Below the pieces are notes generated by a model. The model was not told the DNA's origin and ran no database searches. It worked only from the letters and a program-made list of their open reading frames with translations. From positions 4,530,001 to 4,594,000 of the forward strand of contig NZ_CP106793.1 in NCBI RefSeq assembly GCF_025642135.1: a stretch of DNA of 64,000 nt, given 5' to 3'. The stretch comes from Streptomyces cynarae. Lineage in GTDB: Bacteria > Actinomycetota > Actinomycetes > Streptomycetales > Streptomycetaceae. The first letter of the stretch is position 1. Every line of letters starts with the position of its first letter. Positions 40,446 through 52,117 of the stretch are shown here, piece after piece. Both the position numbers and the translations under genes were made by a program.

Positions 40446-40464
40446 TCCTGTGTTCGCTGCCGTC

Positions 40465-41486
40465 TCATGCAGAGCGTTCAGGCGCACGCCTGCGGTCCAC
40501 GCTTCCAGCTCGTGGCGGTCCACGAGGACGACGCCGCTCAAACGGGCAATCGCCTGGGCTTCGTGGGTGAAGTTGCAGGTGGCGACGAACAGGGCGATGT
40601 CCACAGGCTCGACGGTCCGCGCGGCGCCGGCGAACTTCTGCATGTCGGCGCTCGACACGTACTGCCGATGGTTGTACCGCTTGCACTGGACGGCCACCGT
40701 TCGTCCGGCGGCCGTGCGTGCGGTGACGTCGATGCCTCGGTCGCTGTTGGCCCTCCGCACGACCACATCTGTACAGCCGTCGCGCCGGAGCAGGTCGGCG
40801 ACTTGGCGTTCGAACGCCTGCCAGGTCATCTTCCTGATGGACGCGCTGATCCCGTTCCTCGGCTCCTCGCCCTCCAGTGTGCTGATCCGGTGGTGATGCC
40901 AGCAGAGCCTGCGCTCGACGTTCTCGATGTCCTCGCGGAGGGCGATGAGCTCTCGGCGGTGCTCACTGGAGCTTTCGATCAGCGCGTTGAACATGGGAAC
41001 GACGGTCTTGCCGAGGATGTGGGCGATGCGCTGGTCGATGTGGTCGTCGAGGGACGGTGGGTCTGTGGGAGCCGGCTTTTCCACAGGCTGTGTACGGGCC
41101 AGGTACTCCACGTCGAGGAGGTACCTGCGCACCTGACGTGCGACTTCGCTGTCGCGGAGCAGCATGGCGACGTTGAGGACGGTCCGGCGGGAGAAGAGTG
41201 CCATGGAACGCGTGCGTGACTGGATCCCACTGAGTTGCTTGAAGTAACTCAGTTCTGTACCTGTCAGAACGCGGTAGCCGTTCGCCTCAAGTTCTGTGCG
41301 GTGATCGAGTACGAGGGCGCGGACAGCTTCGACAGTGACCCCGAAGTACGCCGCCACCATCGCCGTCGTCACATGCATCCCGTCCGGTAGCAGCGACAGC
41401 GCCTCCACCCTGTCGAGCACGTCGGTGCGTTCCAGCACGCTGCTCCGCAGAGCCTTCGATTCGAGAAGCGCTGATTCGTCGATCAC
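40465..41486 (-). CDS. Antirepressor-like N-domain fused to an Mrr-type (PD-(D/E)xK) nuclease, 3' end disturbed
   Basis: The GTG start follows GGAAGG. Residues 40-130 resemble an ORF6N/BRO-type phage antirepressor module (TAMVAAYFGVTVEAVRALVL, RTVLNVAMLLRDSEVARQVR). A coiled-coil linker (about 165-205) leads to a restriction-endonuclease domain with Glu226 (WQAFE), Asp253 (GIDV) and Gln267-Cys268-Lys269 (QCK), the Mrr active site. In the starting frame no stop comes until 39675, deep into the antisense of the third sortase and past the terminator. A stop at 40465 is in another frame, so a lost base near the end is likely. DNA cleavage, possibly of modified or foreign DNA, is inferred. Confidence 0.75.
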
Positions 41487-41632
41487 GTTCCGTCCTTCCA
41501 CCACTCGTGTCGTGTTCGCATGGCGGACAGGGAGCCGATGCCCCATCCTCAACTCGAGCAACGAGCCATGACATATGACGATGTGGTCGGACTTCGTACG
41601 AAGAACTGGAATGCAGGCTTGGTTCCATGCGA

Positions 41633-41662
41633 GAGCCCCGGCACCTGCAGGTGCCGGGGCTC
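41633..41662 (-). terminator. pknB terminator
   Basis: A perfect 30-bp palindrome with half-site GAGCCCCGGCACCTG, 36 bp after the pknB stop, ends the fhaA-to-pknB operon. The symmetric hairpin would also stop any antisense transcript. Confidence 0.88.
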
Positions 41663-41697
41663 AGCCGTCGGGTGTGGCCGGTACGGGCCGGTCGGCC

Positions 41698-43686
<1,989 letters not shown>

Positions 43687-43856
43687 AGCTTCCTACCAGC
43701 CCTCTCCGTCGGTCCCGACCACACCCGCGTGTGGTCCGGCGGTGTGCTGTCCGGGCATACGGTACCCGGCTCGCTGTGCGTGACCTGGCCACATCCGCCA
43801 CCCGATACAGGACCGGTATCGCAACGTGCACCGATGTGAAGGGGACGTGACGGGGG

Positions 43857-45344
43857 TCACTTCTTGCTGTTGATGACCGCTTCCATGACGTTCTTCGCGA
43901 TGGGGGCGGCGAGGCCGCCACCGGAGATGTCCTCGCGATTGGCCTTGTCGTCCTCGACCACCACGGCCACGGCGACAGGCGAGCTGCCGTCCTTGAGCTT
44001 GGCGAACGAGATGAACCAGGCGTACGGCTTCTCGCTGTTGTTCAGACCGTGCTGGGCGGTACCGGTCTTGCCGCCCACGGTGACGCCGGGGATCTGCGCG
44101 TTGGTGCCGGTTCCCTTCTCGACGACGGTCTGCATCATCGACTGCAGGATCTGTGCGTTCTTCTCCGACAGCGGCCGGCTCAGCTCCTGCGGCTGGGTCT
44201 GCGTGATCACGTCCAGGCTGGGCGCCTGCAGCTTGTCCACCATGTACGGCTTCATCAGCTTGCCGTCGTTGGCGACGGCGGAGGCGACCATGGCCATCTG
44301 CAGCGGGGTCGCGGCAGTCTCGAACTGGCCGATGGAACTGAGCGCGGTCTGCGGCCGGTCCATCTTCTCGGGGAAGTTGGAGGCGGCCGAGCGCACAGGC
44401 GTGAACTGCTCGGAGTCGAACCCGAACTTCTTCGCCTCCTCGAGCATCTTGTCCTTGCCGAGGTCGGCGCCGATCTTGCCGAAGACGGTGTTGCAGGAGT
44501 ACTGCAGCGCGGTCCGCAGGGTCGCGTTCTCGCAGGGGATGTTCCCCTCGTTCTTCAGCTGCGTCGTGGTGTCCGGGAGGGTGTAGGGCAGCGGTGACCT
44601 GGTCGGGTCGTCCGCGCTGGTGTACAGCCCGTTCTCCAGCGCCGCCGCCGCGGTGACCACCTTGAAGGTGGAGCCCGGCGGGTAGGTCTCGCGCAGCGCC
44701 CGGTTCTGCATCGGATCGGCCGGGTTGTTCTTCTTCTGCAGCGACGACCAGGCCTTGCTGTCGGTCGAGAGGGAGTTGCCCGCGAACGTCGACGGGTCGT
44801 ACGACGGGTAGGAGGCCAGCGCGAGGATCGCGCCGGTCTGCGGGTCGAGCGCCACGGCCGCGCCCTTGCCGCCGACCTGCTTCAGCCCGTTGTACGCGGC
44901 TTTCTGCGCGGCCGCGTTGAGCGTGGTGACGACGTTGCCGCCCTGCTGCTGCTTGCCGGTCAGCATGTTCAGCGTGTTGCGGAAGAACAGCCGGTCGTCG
45001 GTGCCGGTGAGGATGCCGTCCTCGATGGACTCGAGCTGCGTGGCGCCGAAGGCCTGGGAGGCGAAGCCGGTGACCGGCGCCCACATCGCGCCGTCCTTGT
45101 AGGTGCGCTTGTACTTGAAGTCGTTGAGGCTGTTGGTGGGCGTCTCCTTGGACCCCGTGATCGGGCTGCCGTCGACGATGATGTCGCCGCGCGGAGTGGA
45201 ATACCGGGCGATCAGCACACGGCGGTTGTCCGGGTCGGTGCGCAGGTTGTCGGCCTGCAGGTACTGGAGCCAGTTGTCGCGGACGAGCAGCGCGAGGACG
45301 AGGAGCCCGCAGAAGATCGCGATCCGGCGCAGGGGCTTGTTCAC
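43857..45344 (-). CDS. pbpA: Penicillin-binding protein PbpA (transpeptidase)
   Basis: 495-aa class B PBP that crosslinks peptidoglycan with FtsW/RodA-type glycosyltransferases. The GTG start (MNKPLRRIAIFCGLLVLALL) overlaps the ftsW stop (GTGA). After one membrane helix the transpeptidase domain carries SxxK as STFK, SxN as SCN (YSCNTVFGKI) and the KTG triad as GGKTGTAQH. All catalytic motifs are intact. Confidence 0.96.
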   Translation of the reverse strand: MNKPLRRIAIFCGLLVLALLVRDNWLQYLQADNLRTDPDNRRVLIARYSTPRGDIIVDGSPITGSKETPTNSLNDFKYKRTYKDGAMWAPVTGFASQAFGATQLESIEDGILTGTDDRLFFRNTLNMLTGKQQQGGNVVTTLNAAAQKAAYNGLKQVGGKGAAVALDPQTGAILALASYPSYDPSTFAGNSLSTDSKAWSSLQKKNNPADPMQNRALRETYPPGSTFKVVTAAAALENGLYTSADDPTRSPLPYTLPDTTTQLKNEGNIPCENATLRTALQYSCNTVFGKIGADLGKDKMLEEAKKFGFDSEQFTPVRSAASNFPEKMDRPQTALSSIGQFETAATPLQMAMVASAVANDGKLMKPYMVDKLQAPSLDVITQTQPQELSRPLSEKNAQILQSMMQTVVEKGTGTNAQIPGVTVGGKTGTAQHGLNNSEKPYAWFISFAKLKDGSSPVAVAVVVEDDKANREDISGGGLAAPIAKNVMEAVINSKK

Positions 45345-46777
45345 GGTCGGACCACCTGGGTCATCTCGGCGTCGGGGTTGGGGGCGGGGGTCGGGGCCGG
45401 GCGGCGCGCGGTGTCGCTGATGCGCAGCAGGATGCCGATCAGGGCCCAGTTGGCGATGACGGAGGAACCGCCGTACGCCAGGAAGGGCATCGTCATACCG
45501 GTCAGCGGGATGAGCCCCATCACACCGCCGGCGACCACGAAGACCTGCAGCGCGAACGCGCCGGACAGGCCGACGGCCAGCAGCTTGCCGAACGGGTCGC
45601 GGGCGGCGAGGGCGGTGCGCACGCCGCGCTCCACGATCAGGCCGTAGATCAGGAGAAGCGCCATGATGCCGGCCAGGCCCAGCTCCTCGCCGAAGGTGGC
45701 GAGGATGAAGTCGGAGTTGGCGGCGAACCGGATCAGGTCGGAGTGGCCCTGGCCGAGGCCGGTGCCGAGGGTGCCGCCGGAGCCGAACGCCCACAGGGCC
45801 TGCTGGAGCTGCTCGGAGTGGCCGCCGACGCCCTGTCGGCTGAGCAGGTATTCGTGCATCGGGTTGAGCCACGCCTGCACACGTGACTTCACGTGCGGCT
45901 CGATGCTGGCCACGCCGACGGCGCCGGCCGCGGACATCAGCAGACCGAAGACGATCCAGCTGGTCCGCTCGGTGGCGACGTACAGCATGATGACGAACAT
46001 TCCGAAGAACAGCAGCGACGTACCGAGGTCCGTCTCGAAGACCAGGATGAGGATCGAGATCGCCCAGACGACGAGGATCGGTCCGAGGTCGCGGCCGCGC
46101 GGCAGGTACAGGCCCATGAAGCGGCGGCTGGCCAGGGCGAGCGCGTCGCGCTTCACCATCAGGTAGCCGGCGAAGAACACCGCGAGGACGATCTTCGCGA
46201 ACTCGCCGGGCTGGATGGAGAAGCTGCCGACGTGGATCCAGATCTTCGCGCCGTAGATGTTGGCGCCGAGGCCCGGGATGAGCGGCAGGATCAGCAGGAC
46301 CAGCGCCGCGACCATGGAGATGTAGGTGTAGCGCTGCAGGACCCGGTGGTCCTTGAGGAAGACCAGCACGGCGACGAACAGCGCGATGCCCAGCGCGGTG
46401 TAGAGCAGCTGCTTCGGCGCCGCGCTGCCGGCCTGGCCGATCGCCTGCAACAGCTTGGACTGGTCGAGCCGCCAGATCACCACCAGACCCAGGCCGTTGA
46501 GCAGGGTCGCCAGCGGAAGCAGCAACGGGTCGGCATACGGGGCGAACTTCCGTACGACGAGATGGCCGACGCCGGCCAGCAGGCCGAGGCCGACGCCGTA
46601 GCTCAGCAGGCCGGGCGGCACCTTGCTGTTGATGGCGAGGCCCACGTTGGCGTAGGCGAACACCGGGATGACGACGGCGAACACCAGCAGTGCCAGCTCG
46701 GTGTTGCGGCGGCTCGGTGTGCCGATCGCGCCGATCGTGGACGTGTGGTGCGTCGACGTGTTCGTACTGCTGCTCAT
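45341..46777 (-). CDS. ftsW: FtsW/RodA/SpoVE-family peptidoglycan polymerase
   Basis: 478-aa SEDS-family glycosyltransferase with about ten membrane helices. Motifs include HVGSFSIQPGEFAKIVLAVF (the catalytic-loop region) and FILATFGEELGLAGIMALLL, plus TGMTMPFLAYGGSSVIANW near the end. It works with PbpA, which is encoded next in an overlapping frame. FtsW and RodA cannot be separated by sequence alone; the position in the operon is normal for the Streptomyces gene usually annotated FtsW. Confidence 0.93.
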   Translation of the reverse strand: MSSSTNTSTHHTSTIGAIGTPSRRNTELALLVFAVVIPVFAYANVGLAINSKVPPGLLSYGVGLGLLAGVGHLVVRKFAPYADPLLLPLATLLNGLGLVVIWRLDQSKLLQAIGQAGSAAPKQLLYTALGIALFVAVLVFLKDHRVLQRYTYISMVAALVLLILPLIPGLGANIYGAKIWIHVGSFSIQPGEFAKIVLAVFFAGYLMVKRDALALASRRFMGLYLPRGRDLGPILVVWAISILILVFETDLGTSLLFFGMFVIMLYVATERTSWIVFGLLMSAAGAVGVASIEPHVKSRVQAWLNPMHEYLLSRQGVGGHSEQLQQALWAFGSGGTLGTGLGQGHSDLIRFAANSDFILATFGEELGLAGIMALLLIYGLIVERGVRTALAARDPFGKLLAVGLSGAFALQVFVVAGGVMGLIPLTGMTMPFLAYGGSSVIANWALIGILLRISDTARRPAPTPAPNPDAEMTQVVRP

Positions 46778-46803
46778 GGTGTGACAGGGCCCCTCACGGC
46801 TGC

Positions 46804-48350
46804 TTACTGCTTACCGCACAGTGAGACGACCTTCTGCTCTTCCTCCGAGAGGCTGGGGCCGGGTGTGGGAGTGGGTGCGGTCTGGTTCTTGGACGCCGAC
46901 GCCGAGGGGTTCGGAGTCGGCGAGGCCTTGGACGTCGGGGAGTTGCTCGCGGTTCCCGTGGTGCTGCCGGGCTTGGGGGTGTTCTTGGACTCCGCGGTGC
47001 GGCGTTCGACGTCCTTCCTGCACGCGGACGCCTGCACGGCCAGCTCGGAGATCTTCGACTGGGCCTCCTGGAGACCGCCCTCGGCGATGGTCGCCTTGAC
47101 CTGCTTCTGCTGGTACGGCGGCAGGTACTTGAGTTCGATCTCCGGGTGGTCCTTCTCCACCTCGGACAGCGACACCCACGCCAGGTCCTGGCTGATGCCG
47201 CGGTACAGCGCGACGTGCTCGCCGTTGGCACCGACGTAGTACTGCGTCTGCGTCCACCGGTAGGCGCCGTAGCAGCCGCCGCCGATGACGGCGAGCGCGA
47301 GGACCGTGTAGAACGATCTCTTAAGCCACCTGCGGCCCTTCCTCGGCTTGACGAAGTCCTCGTCGGTGTAGTCGCCGAAGCTGCCCGCCGGGATGTACCC
47401 GGTGGTGTCGCCGCTGCCGGGCGGCCCGAACTCGCCCCCGCCGCCCTGCCGGGCCGCGTGGCGGCCCAGGCGGCGGCGCGGCCCGCGGGCGTCTGCATGA
47501 TGCCGTTGTCGTGCAGGTGGTTCTGGTTCTCGGCGACCGCGCCCACCACGACCGGGGTGTCGGACAGGTGCCCGGCGAGGGTGTCCCCGGTGTCCAGGTC
47601 GAGTACGTCGGCCACGATGACCGTGATGTTGTCGGGGCCGCCACCGCGCAGCGCCAGCTCGATCAGCGCCTGCACGGTCTCCTCGGGGCCGTGGTAGCTG
47701 GCGAGGGTCTCCTCCAGCGTCTGGTGGGAGACCACCCCCGACAGCCCGTCGGAACAGATCAGGTACCGGTCGCCGGCGCGCACCTCACGGATGGACAGGT
47801 CCGGGTCTACGTGGTCGCCGCTGCCCAGCGCACGCATCAGCAGGGACCGCTGCGGGTGGGTGGTGGCCTCCTCCTCGGTGATGCGGCCCTCGTCGACGAG
47901 CCGCTGCACCCAGGTGTGGTCCTGGGTGATCTGAGTGAGGACGCCGTCCCGCAGCAGGTACGCGCGGGAGTCGCCGACGTGGACGAGGCCGAGCCGCTGA
48001 CCGGTCCACAGCAGCGCGGTGAGCGTGGTCCCCATGCCCTCGAGCTGGGGGTCCTCCTCGACCATCGCCCGCAGCTGGTCGTTGGCGCGCTGCACCGCGG
48101 TGCCGAGCGAGGTGAGGATGTCGGAGCCGGGGATGTCGTCGTCGAGCGCGACGATGGTGGAGATCACCTCGGACGAGGCGACCTCGCCGGCGGCCTGGCC
48201 GCCCATCCCGTCGGCGATCGCGAGCAGGCGCGGACCGGCGTAACCGGAGTCCTCGTTGCCCTCGCGGATCATGCCTTTGTGCGATCCGGCGGCGAAGCGC
48301 AGTGAGAGACTCATGCGCACCTCGCCCGTCGGCTCCGGGTACATCCGCAC
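46804..48350 (-). CDS. pstP: PP2C-type Ser/Thr phosphatase PstP, frameshifted as read
   Basis: PstP removes phosphates put on by PknB and related kinases. The N-terminal PP2C domain is intact, with GMIREGNEDSGYAGPRLLAI, ADGMGGQAAGEVAS, HVGDSRAYLL and GGGPDNITVIVAD metal-binding motifs. After IMQTPAGR the frame breaks near 47455-47475 and resumes one frame over with QGGGGEFGPPGSGDTTGYIP, a membrane helix (RSFYTVLALAVIGGG) and an extracytoplasmic Thr/Ser/Pro-rich tail ending VVSLCGKQ. The total of 1,547 nt is one short of a multiple of three. Several starts are open (48359, 48350, 48344). Confidence 0.88.
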
Positions 48351-48434
48351 GGTGCCCACCCTCCGGTCGGGAGCGCGCCGGGGCCCTGGGTGGGGACCAC
48401 CGCTGCGTGCTCGCTCCGCTCGCTCATTGTCGTA

Positions 48435-48946
48435 CTACTTCCGCAGCTCGATGACGGTCTTGCCGATGCGGATCGGCGCGCCCAGCGGAATCGGTGTGGG
48501 GGACGTCAGCCGGGTCCGGTCGAGGTACGTGCCGTTGGTGGACCCGAGGTCCTCGACGATCCACTGGCCGTCGCGGTCGGGGTAGATCCTGGCGTGCCGG
48601 CTGGAGGCGTAGTCGTCGTCCAGCACGATGGTGCTGTCATGGGCACGTCCGAGCGTGATGGTCTGGCCCTGCAGCGCGACCGTGGTCCCGGTCAGCGAGC
48701 CCTCGGAGACGACCAGCTTGGTGGGCGCCCCGCGGCGCTGCCGCCCGCCGCCCGGCTGCTGTCGCTGCGGCGGGGCGCCGCCTGGCGGGCGGTCGGCTGC
48801 GGCCGTGCGGCCTCGCGACGCGCGCCGCGCTGGGTGACCCGCGTACCGAACAGGTCGCTCCTGATGACCTGCACGGCCACGATCACGAACAGCCACAGTA
48901 CGGCCAGGAAACCCAGCCGCATGACCGTGAGGGTCAGCTCTGACAT
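48435..48946 (-). CDS. fhaB: FHA-domain protein FhaB (FipA-type), frameshifted as read
   Basis: FhaB binds phosphothreonine on kinase targets and links PknB signalling to division. It starts MSELTLTVMRLGFLAVLWLF, with one membrane helix. A basic linker (ARREAARPQPTARQAAP) breaks frame in a CCCC run near 48760-48775 and resumes as PPQRQQPGGGRQRRGAPTKL. The FHA domain follows, with GRAHDSTIVLDDDYASSRHA and DLGSTNGTYLDRTR. The total of 512 nt is one short of a multiple of three, giving 170 aa when corrected. Confidence 0.88.
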
Positions 48947-48956
48947 TGCCCCCGCT

Positions 48957-49802
48957 TCACCCTTCGGCTTGCCTATAGATAACGGTGGTGCTGCCCACGA
49001 CGATCCGCGAGCCGTCGCGGAGCGTAGCGCGGGTGGTGTGCTGCCCGTCCACCACGATGCCGTTGGTGGAGCCGAGATCCTGGATCGTCGAGGGCGTTCC
49101 GGTCCGGATCTCACAGTGCCGGCGGGAGACGCCGGGGTCGTCGATCCGCACGTCGGCGTCGGTGCTGCGCCCCAGCACCAGCGTCGGGCGGGAGATCTGA
49201 TGGCGGGTGCCGTTGATCTCGATCCAGTAGCGGGTGCGCCCGCCGGACGCCGCAGCGGCACCGGGGCGCTGCCCGGCGGGCTGCGGGTAGCCGTATCCGC
49301 CGGGGCGTGCGCCGGGCGGCGGAGCGGACGGCATGGGCGGAGCGCCCGTCGGCTGGGCGGAGGGCGGGTAGCCGTAGCCGCCGGGGCGCCCGGAGGCGCC
49401 GCCCTGCGCGGGGGCCTGCTGGTCGGTGGAGGAGGCGAGCGTACGGCTGCGCACCCGGTACAGACCGGTGTCGAGGTCGTCGGCCTTCTCCAGGTGGACC
49501 TTGATGGGGCCCATGAAGGTGTAGCGCTGCTGCTTGGCGTAGTCGCGCACCATGCCGGCGAGCTCGTCGCCGAGCTGGCCCGAGTACGGGCTGAGGCGCT
49601 CGTAGTCCGGCGCGCTCAGCTCCACGATGAAGTCGTTGGGGACGACGGTACGGTCGCGGTTCCAGATGGTCGCGTTGTTGTCGCACTCGCGCTGGAGCGC
49701 GCCGGCGATCTCCACGGGCTGGACCTCGGACTTGAAGACCTTGGCGAAGGTGCCGTTGACCAGACCTTCGAGACGTTGCTCGAACTTCTTCAGGACTCCC
49801 AT
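48957..49802 (-). CDS. fhaA: FHA-domain protein FhaA (DUF3662/FHA)
   Basis: 281 aa, intact. A DUF3662-type N-domain (about residues 1-120, MGVLKKFEQRLEGLVNGTFA onward), a Gly/Tyr/Pro linker with GGYGYP repeats, and a C-terminal FHA domain (GRSTDADVRIDDPGVSRRHC, QDLGSTNGIVVDG). FhaA binds phosphorylated partners such as MurJ-type proteins in mycobacteria and helps control cell wall synthesis. It is the first gene of the operon. Confidence 0.94.
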   Translation of the reverse strand: MGVLKKFEQRLEGLVNGTFAKVFKSEVQPVEIAGALQRECDNNATIWNRDRTVVPNDFIVELSAPDYERLSPYSGQLGDELAGMVRDYAKQQRYTFMGPIKVHLEKADDLDTGLYRVRSRTLASSTDQQAPAQGGASGRPGGYGYPPSAQPTGAPPMPSAPPPGARPGGYGYPQPAGQRPGAAAASGGRTRYWIEINGTRHQISRPTLVLGRSTDADVRIDDPGVSRRHCEIRTGTPSTIQDLGSTNGIVVDGQHTTRATLRDGSRIVVGSTTVIYRQAEG

Positions 49803-49832
49803 GGGGCACCTCCTCCGTCGTTGCCGTCCTGT

Positions 49833-49857
49833 GTACTGCTTACCTGGTACTGCTTAC
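49833..49857 (-). promoter_or_regulatory. Direct repeat GTACTGCTTAC x2 upstream of fhaA
   Basis: Two identical 11-bp copies at 49833-49843 and 49847-49857, with a 14-bp period, lie 31-55 bp before the fhaA start codon, where an activator or repressor would act. Confidence 0.45.
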
Positions 49858-50386
49858 TGATCGTATCCACGCGCCGGAAAATCGGCTGGTTCCCCCCATC
49901 GGCCCAGTCGACGGGTGTCGACGCCTCCGGGTTTCCCTCCGGACGGCCCCTTCGAACACCTTCCGGGCGTACTCCTTGACGTACTCCTCGGAGCACTCCG
50001 CGGTGGTACTCCCGCCATGGATCGTAGAGGCGGCCGCAGACCAGTGTCCCGCACCCGGCTGTGGACCCCGCCGCCTCCTGGAGAGATGGGCGGGACCGGT
50101 ACGAGGTTGATACGTGAACAGACACGCCTTGAGACGTTGGGGGCGGCGGGGCGGGGCGGCGCGAGGCCGGGGTGGGGTGGGGGTGACGGATGTTCGGTGT
50201 CCGGAATTCGGTGTGGGATGTGGAGTGTCGGGTGTCCGGTGCTCGGTGACGGGATCGGATCCGTGGGTGGTGGTCGGTGGGGCAGGTGCGCGGGATGGGC
50301 CGGGCCGGGAGCCGAGGGCTCGGGGGACGTCGCTGGTCGGGAGGGGATTTCCGGGCCGGGGCCGGGGGCCCCGGGGGAAAGGGATG

Positions 50387-50415
50387 TGAACCGACCCTCT
50401 CCAGCGTGCTAATGT
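50387..50415 (+). promoter_or_regulatory. Putative tRNA-Leu promoter
   Basis: TGAACC (50387-50392) and TAATGT (50410-50415), spaced 17 bp, lie 57 bp upstream of tRNA-Leu. Confidence 0.45.
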
Positions 50416-50471
50416 TCTGGGTGTCGGAAGGCGCCGGGCCGAAAGGGCCGGAGCCGGAGGACACACCCAAT

Positions 50472-50555
50472 GCGCGGGTGGCGGAATAGGCAGACGCGCT
50501 GGATTCAGGTTCCAGTGCCCGCAAGGGCGTGGGGGTTCAACTCCCCCCTCGCGCA
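50472..50555 (+). tRNA. tRNA-Leu (anticodon CAG)
   Basis: 84-nt class II tRNA with a long variable arm. The acceptor stem is GCGCGGG/CTCGCGC with one G-U pair, and the anticodon loop TTCAGGT gives CAG at 50506-50508. CCA is not encoded. Confidence 0.97.
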
Positions 50556-50568
50556 CAGAGATACCGAC

Positions 50569-50620
50569 GAAACGGGTCTCTGCCGGTGACGGAAGTCACC
50601 GGCAGGGGCCCGTTTCTCGT
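50569..50620 (+). terminator. tRNA-Leu terminator
   Basis: Two stacked stems, GAAACGGG with CCCGTTTC and CTGCCGGTGAC with GTCACCGGCAG, around a GGAA tetraloop with a small interior bulge, ending in TCGTT. Confidence 0.9.
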
Positions 50621-51087
50621 TGTGGTCGACGGTGTGAGACATCGCACAACTTGGTCAAGACAGACGACGGGGCCCCGACGCGTGAGCTATCTCACATGTC
50701 AGGGCCCGTCTTTGGTGTGCTGCGTGCTGCGGCTGCCAAGGCCGGATCGGCTGGGCTCGGCCATGCCGCCGGTGTCAGGCGGCCCGTCGGTGCCGTCGGT
50801 GCCGTGGGTGCCGTCGGTGTCCAGGCCTTCGGTTCTCGGGGCGGGTGGCAGTGGTGGGAGCGGCGCCGTGAGCGTTCGCCGCCGAGGCGACGGTGCCGAG
50901 CCACTTTTTGATCTTGCGGCGGTTGGCGTGGGCCGACTGGAAGGCGAGCAGGATCGTCCGGGCGGCGATGCCCCGGACGCGGCGGGAACCGGCGGCTTGG
51001 AGCGGCCGGGGCTGACCGCCACTGTCAGGGCCCGGGTACTCGGCGGAACGCGGCTCGGATGGAGGACTGTCCTCGCTCGGTGCCGCC
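50621..51087. other. 467-bp spacer
   Basis: Downstream of both tRNA-Leu and the minus-strand DUF4232 gene. It includes the Crp-like sites and a short 9-bp repeat (GGTGCCGTC/G, about 50789-50824). Open frames on both strands look like chance, though a minus-strand stretch with LLAFQSAHANRRKIKKWLGT around 50905-50965 might be a gene remnant. Confidence 0.4.
50633..50696. promoter_or_regulatory. Two Crp-like inverted repeats
   Basis: TGTGAGACATCGCACA (50633-50648) has the form TGTGA-N6-GCACA. CGTGAGCTATCTCACA (50681-50696) has GTGA-N6-TCAC, a full Crp-type symmetry. They lie 48 bp apart between tRNA-Leu and the DUF4232 lipoprotein. A GACGGGG/CCCGTC hairpin surrounds the second. Confidence 0.4.
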
Positions 51088-51804
51088 TCAGCTCGAGAAG
51101 GGGACTGCGTCAGCGGCGGACGTGTGCCAGTTGGTGACGATCGGCTTGTCGACGACGAACGAGCGGACGTCCAAGGACACCGGGTTCGGGTCACCGTTGG
51201 TGACGGAGACGATGAGGCTGTTCAGTTCCTTGCCACCGCCCTGGTTGGTGGTCTTCGGGTTCACACCCGCGTAGACAGTGACCCCGGCGCGCAGCGTGAT
51301 CTCCTGCCCCACGGACTGTTCCGCGGGCTTGGCCGCCGTTCCGTCCGATCCGAAGGCCACGACCGGCAGTGCGGCGGGCATGACGCAGGTGATGCCGGGC
51401 CTGGCCTTGCCCTTGATCAGGAAGTAGCCGCCGGCCTGGGTCTGAGAGGTCACGCTCCAGGAGATGTCGTCGGTCCCGCAGGTCTGCCCGTAGCCGCTCT
51501 TGTCCGAGCCCGTGCTGTTGCTGTTCGTACCGGACTTGCCCGACGAGCCGCTTCCCGCGGCCGTGCCGCCGGAGGACTTCGAAGCACCGGAACCGCTGCC
51601 GCTGGTGCTGGTGCCCCTGGTGTTGCCGGCGGTGGACGCCGCAGGGCTTGCCTGTCCGGGTTCCGCCGAGGAGTCCGCGGTGGCGGTCGTGTTGGACGAC
51701 GTGGACGGCGCCGACGACGTGTTGCCGCCCCCACACGCTGTCATCAGAAGGCCCGCGCCGAGGGCGGCGGTGACGGCAAGGGCGGTGCGCAGGCTACGGT
51801 TCAT
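51088..51804 (-). CDS. DUF4232 lipoprotein
   Basis: 238 aa. The signal peptide MNRSLRTALAVTAALGAGLL has the lipobox MTAC, so it should be lipid-anchored outside the cell. A 90-residue Ser/Gly/Thr-rich linker precedes a DUF4232 domain with an internal disulfide-like Cys pair (YGQTCGTDDI and PGITCVMPAA). An upstream extension of 25 codons lacks a ribosome site. Function is unknown; another DUF4232 protein lies at 53863. Confidence 0.85.
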   Translation of the reverse strand: MNRSLRTALAVTAALGAGLLMTACGGGNTSSAPSTSSNTTATADSSAEPGQASPAASTAGNTRGTSTSGSGSGASKSSGGTAAGSGSSGKSGTNSNSTGSDKSGYGQTCGTDDISWSVTSQTQAGGYFLIKGKARPGITCVMPAALPVVAFGSDGTAAKPAEQSVGQEITLRAGVTVYAGVNPKTTNQGGGKELNSLIVSVTNGDPNPVSLDVRSFVVDKPIVTNWHTSAADAVPFSS

Positions 51805-52117
51805 GACGGTTTTCCCTTCCAGGGCGGCAGGTGCGGGGCACCAGGTGGCGCGGTGCCGCGCGTTGACGATCACCATCACGAGCGCTCCCGGCCGTCGGTT
51901 CGGTGCTGTCTCACGTCCATGACGTCGCTGTCACACCCCTGTGACACAGCTCCGACGGCCGGGCACGAACCGGTCCCGCTCCAGCTGTGAATCACACCGT
52001 CCTTCCCACACCTGAAGCACCATCAGTTCTGCTTTGTGCCGGAGCACCGAGACCGTCGAGCAGGCACACGCAACCCCTCGGTTGCGCCGTCCTTCCGGTG
52101 TCCGGAGACGGAGGGAA
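51805..52117. other. 313-bp spacer
   Basis: Upstream of the lipoprotein gene and downstream of the XRE regulator, both on the minus strand. It should hold the lipoprotein promoter. No repeat or other gene is apparent. Confidence 0.4.

Larger units (their letters stand above)
49803..50471. other. 669-bp spacer between fhaA and tRNA-Leu
   Basis: Holds the fhaA promoter side with two 11-bp direct repeats, and the tRNA-Leu promoter side. The middle (about 50130-50390) is very G-rich on the plus strand with many GGTG/GGGG steps and no coherent gene. Confidence 0.5.

Noticed and set aside
39675-40464. Extension of the nuclease frame to 39675
   Set aside because: It would pass a strong terminator and run antisense through most of a sortase gene; translation there is low-complexity.
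45886-45900. TTCACGTG inside ftsW as parS
   Set aside because: Only the 8-bp core matches; both flanks differ.
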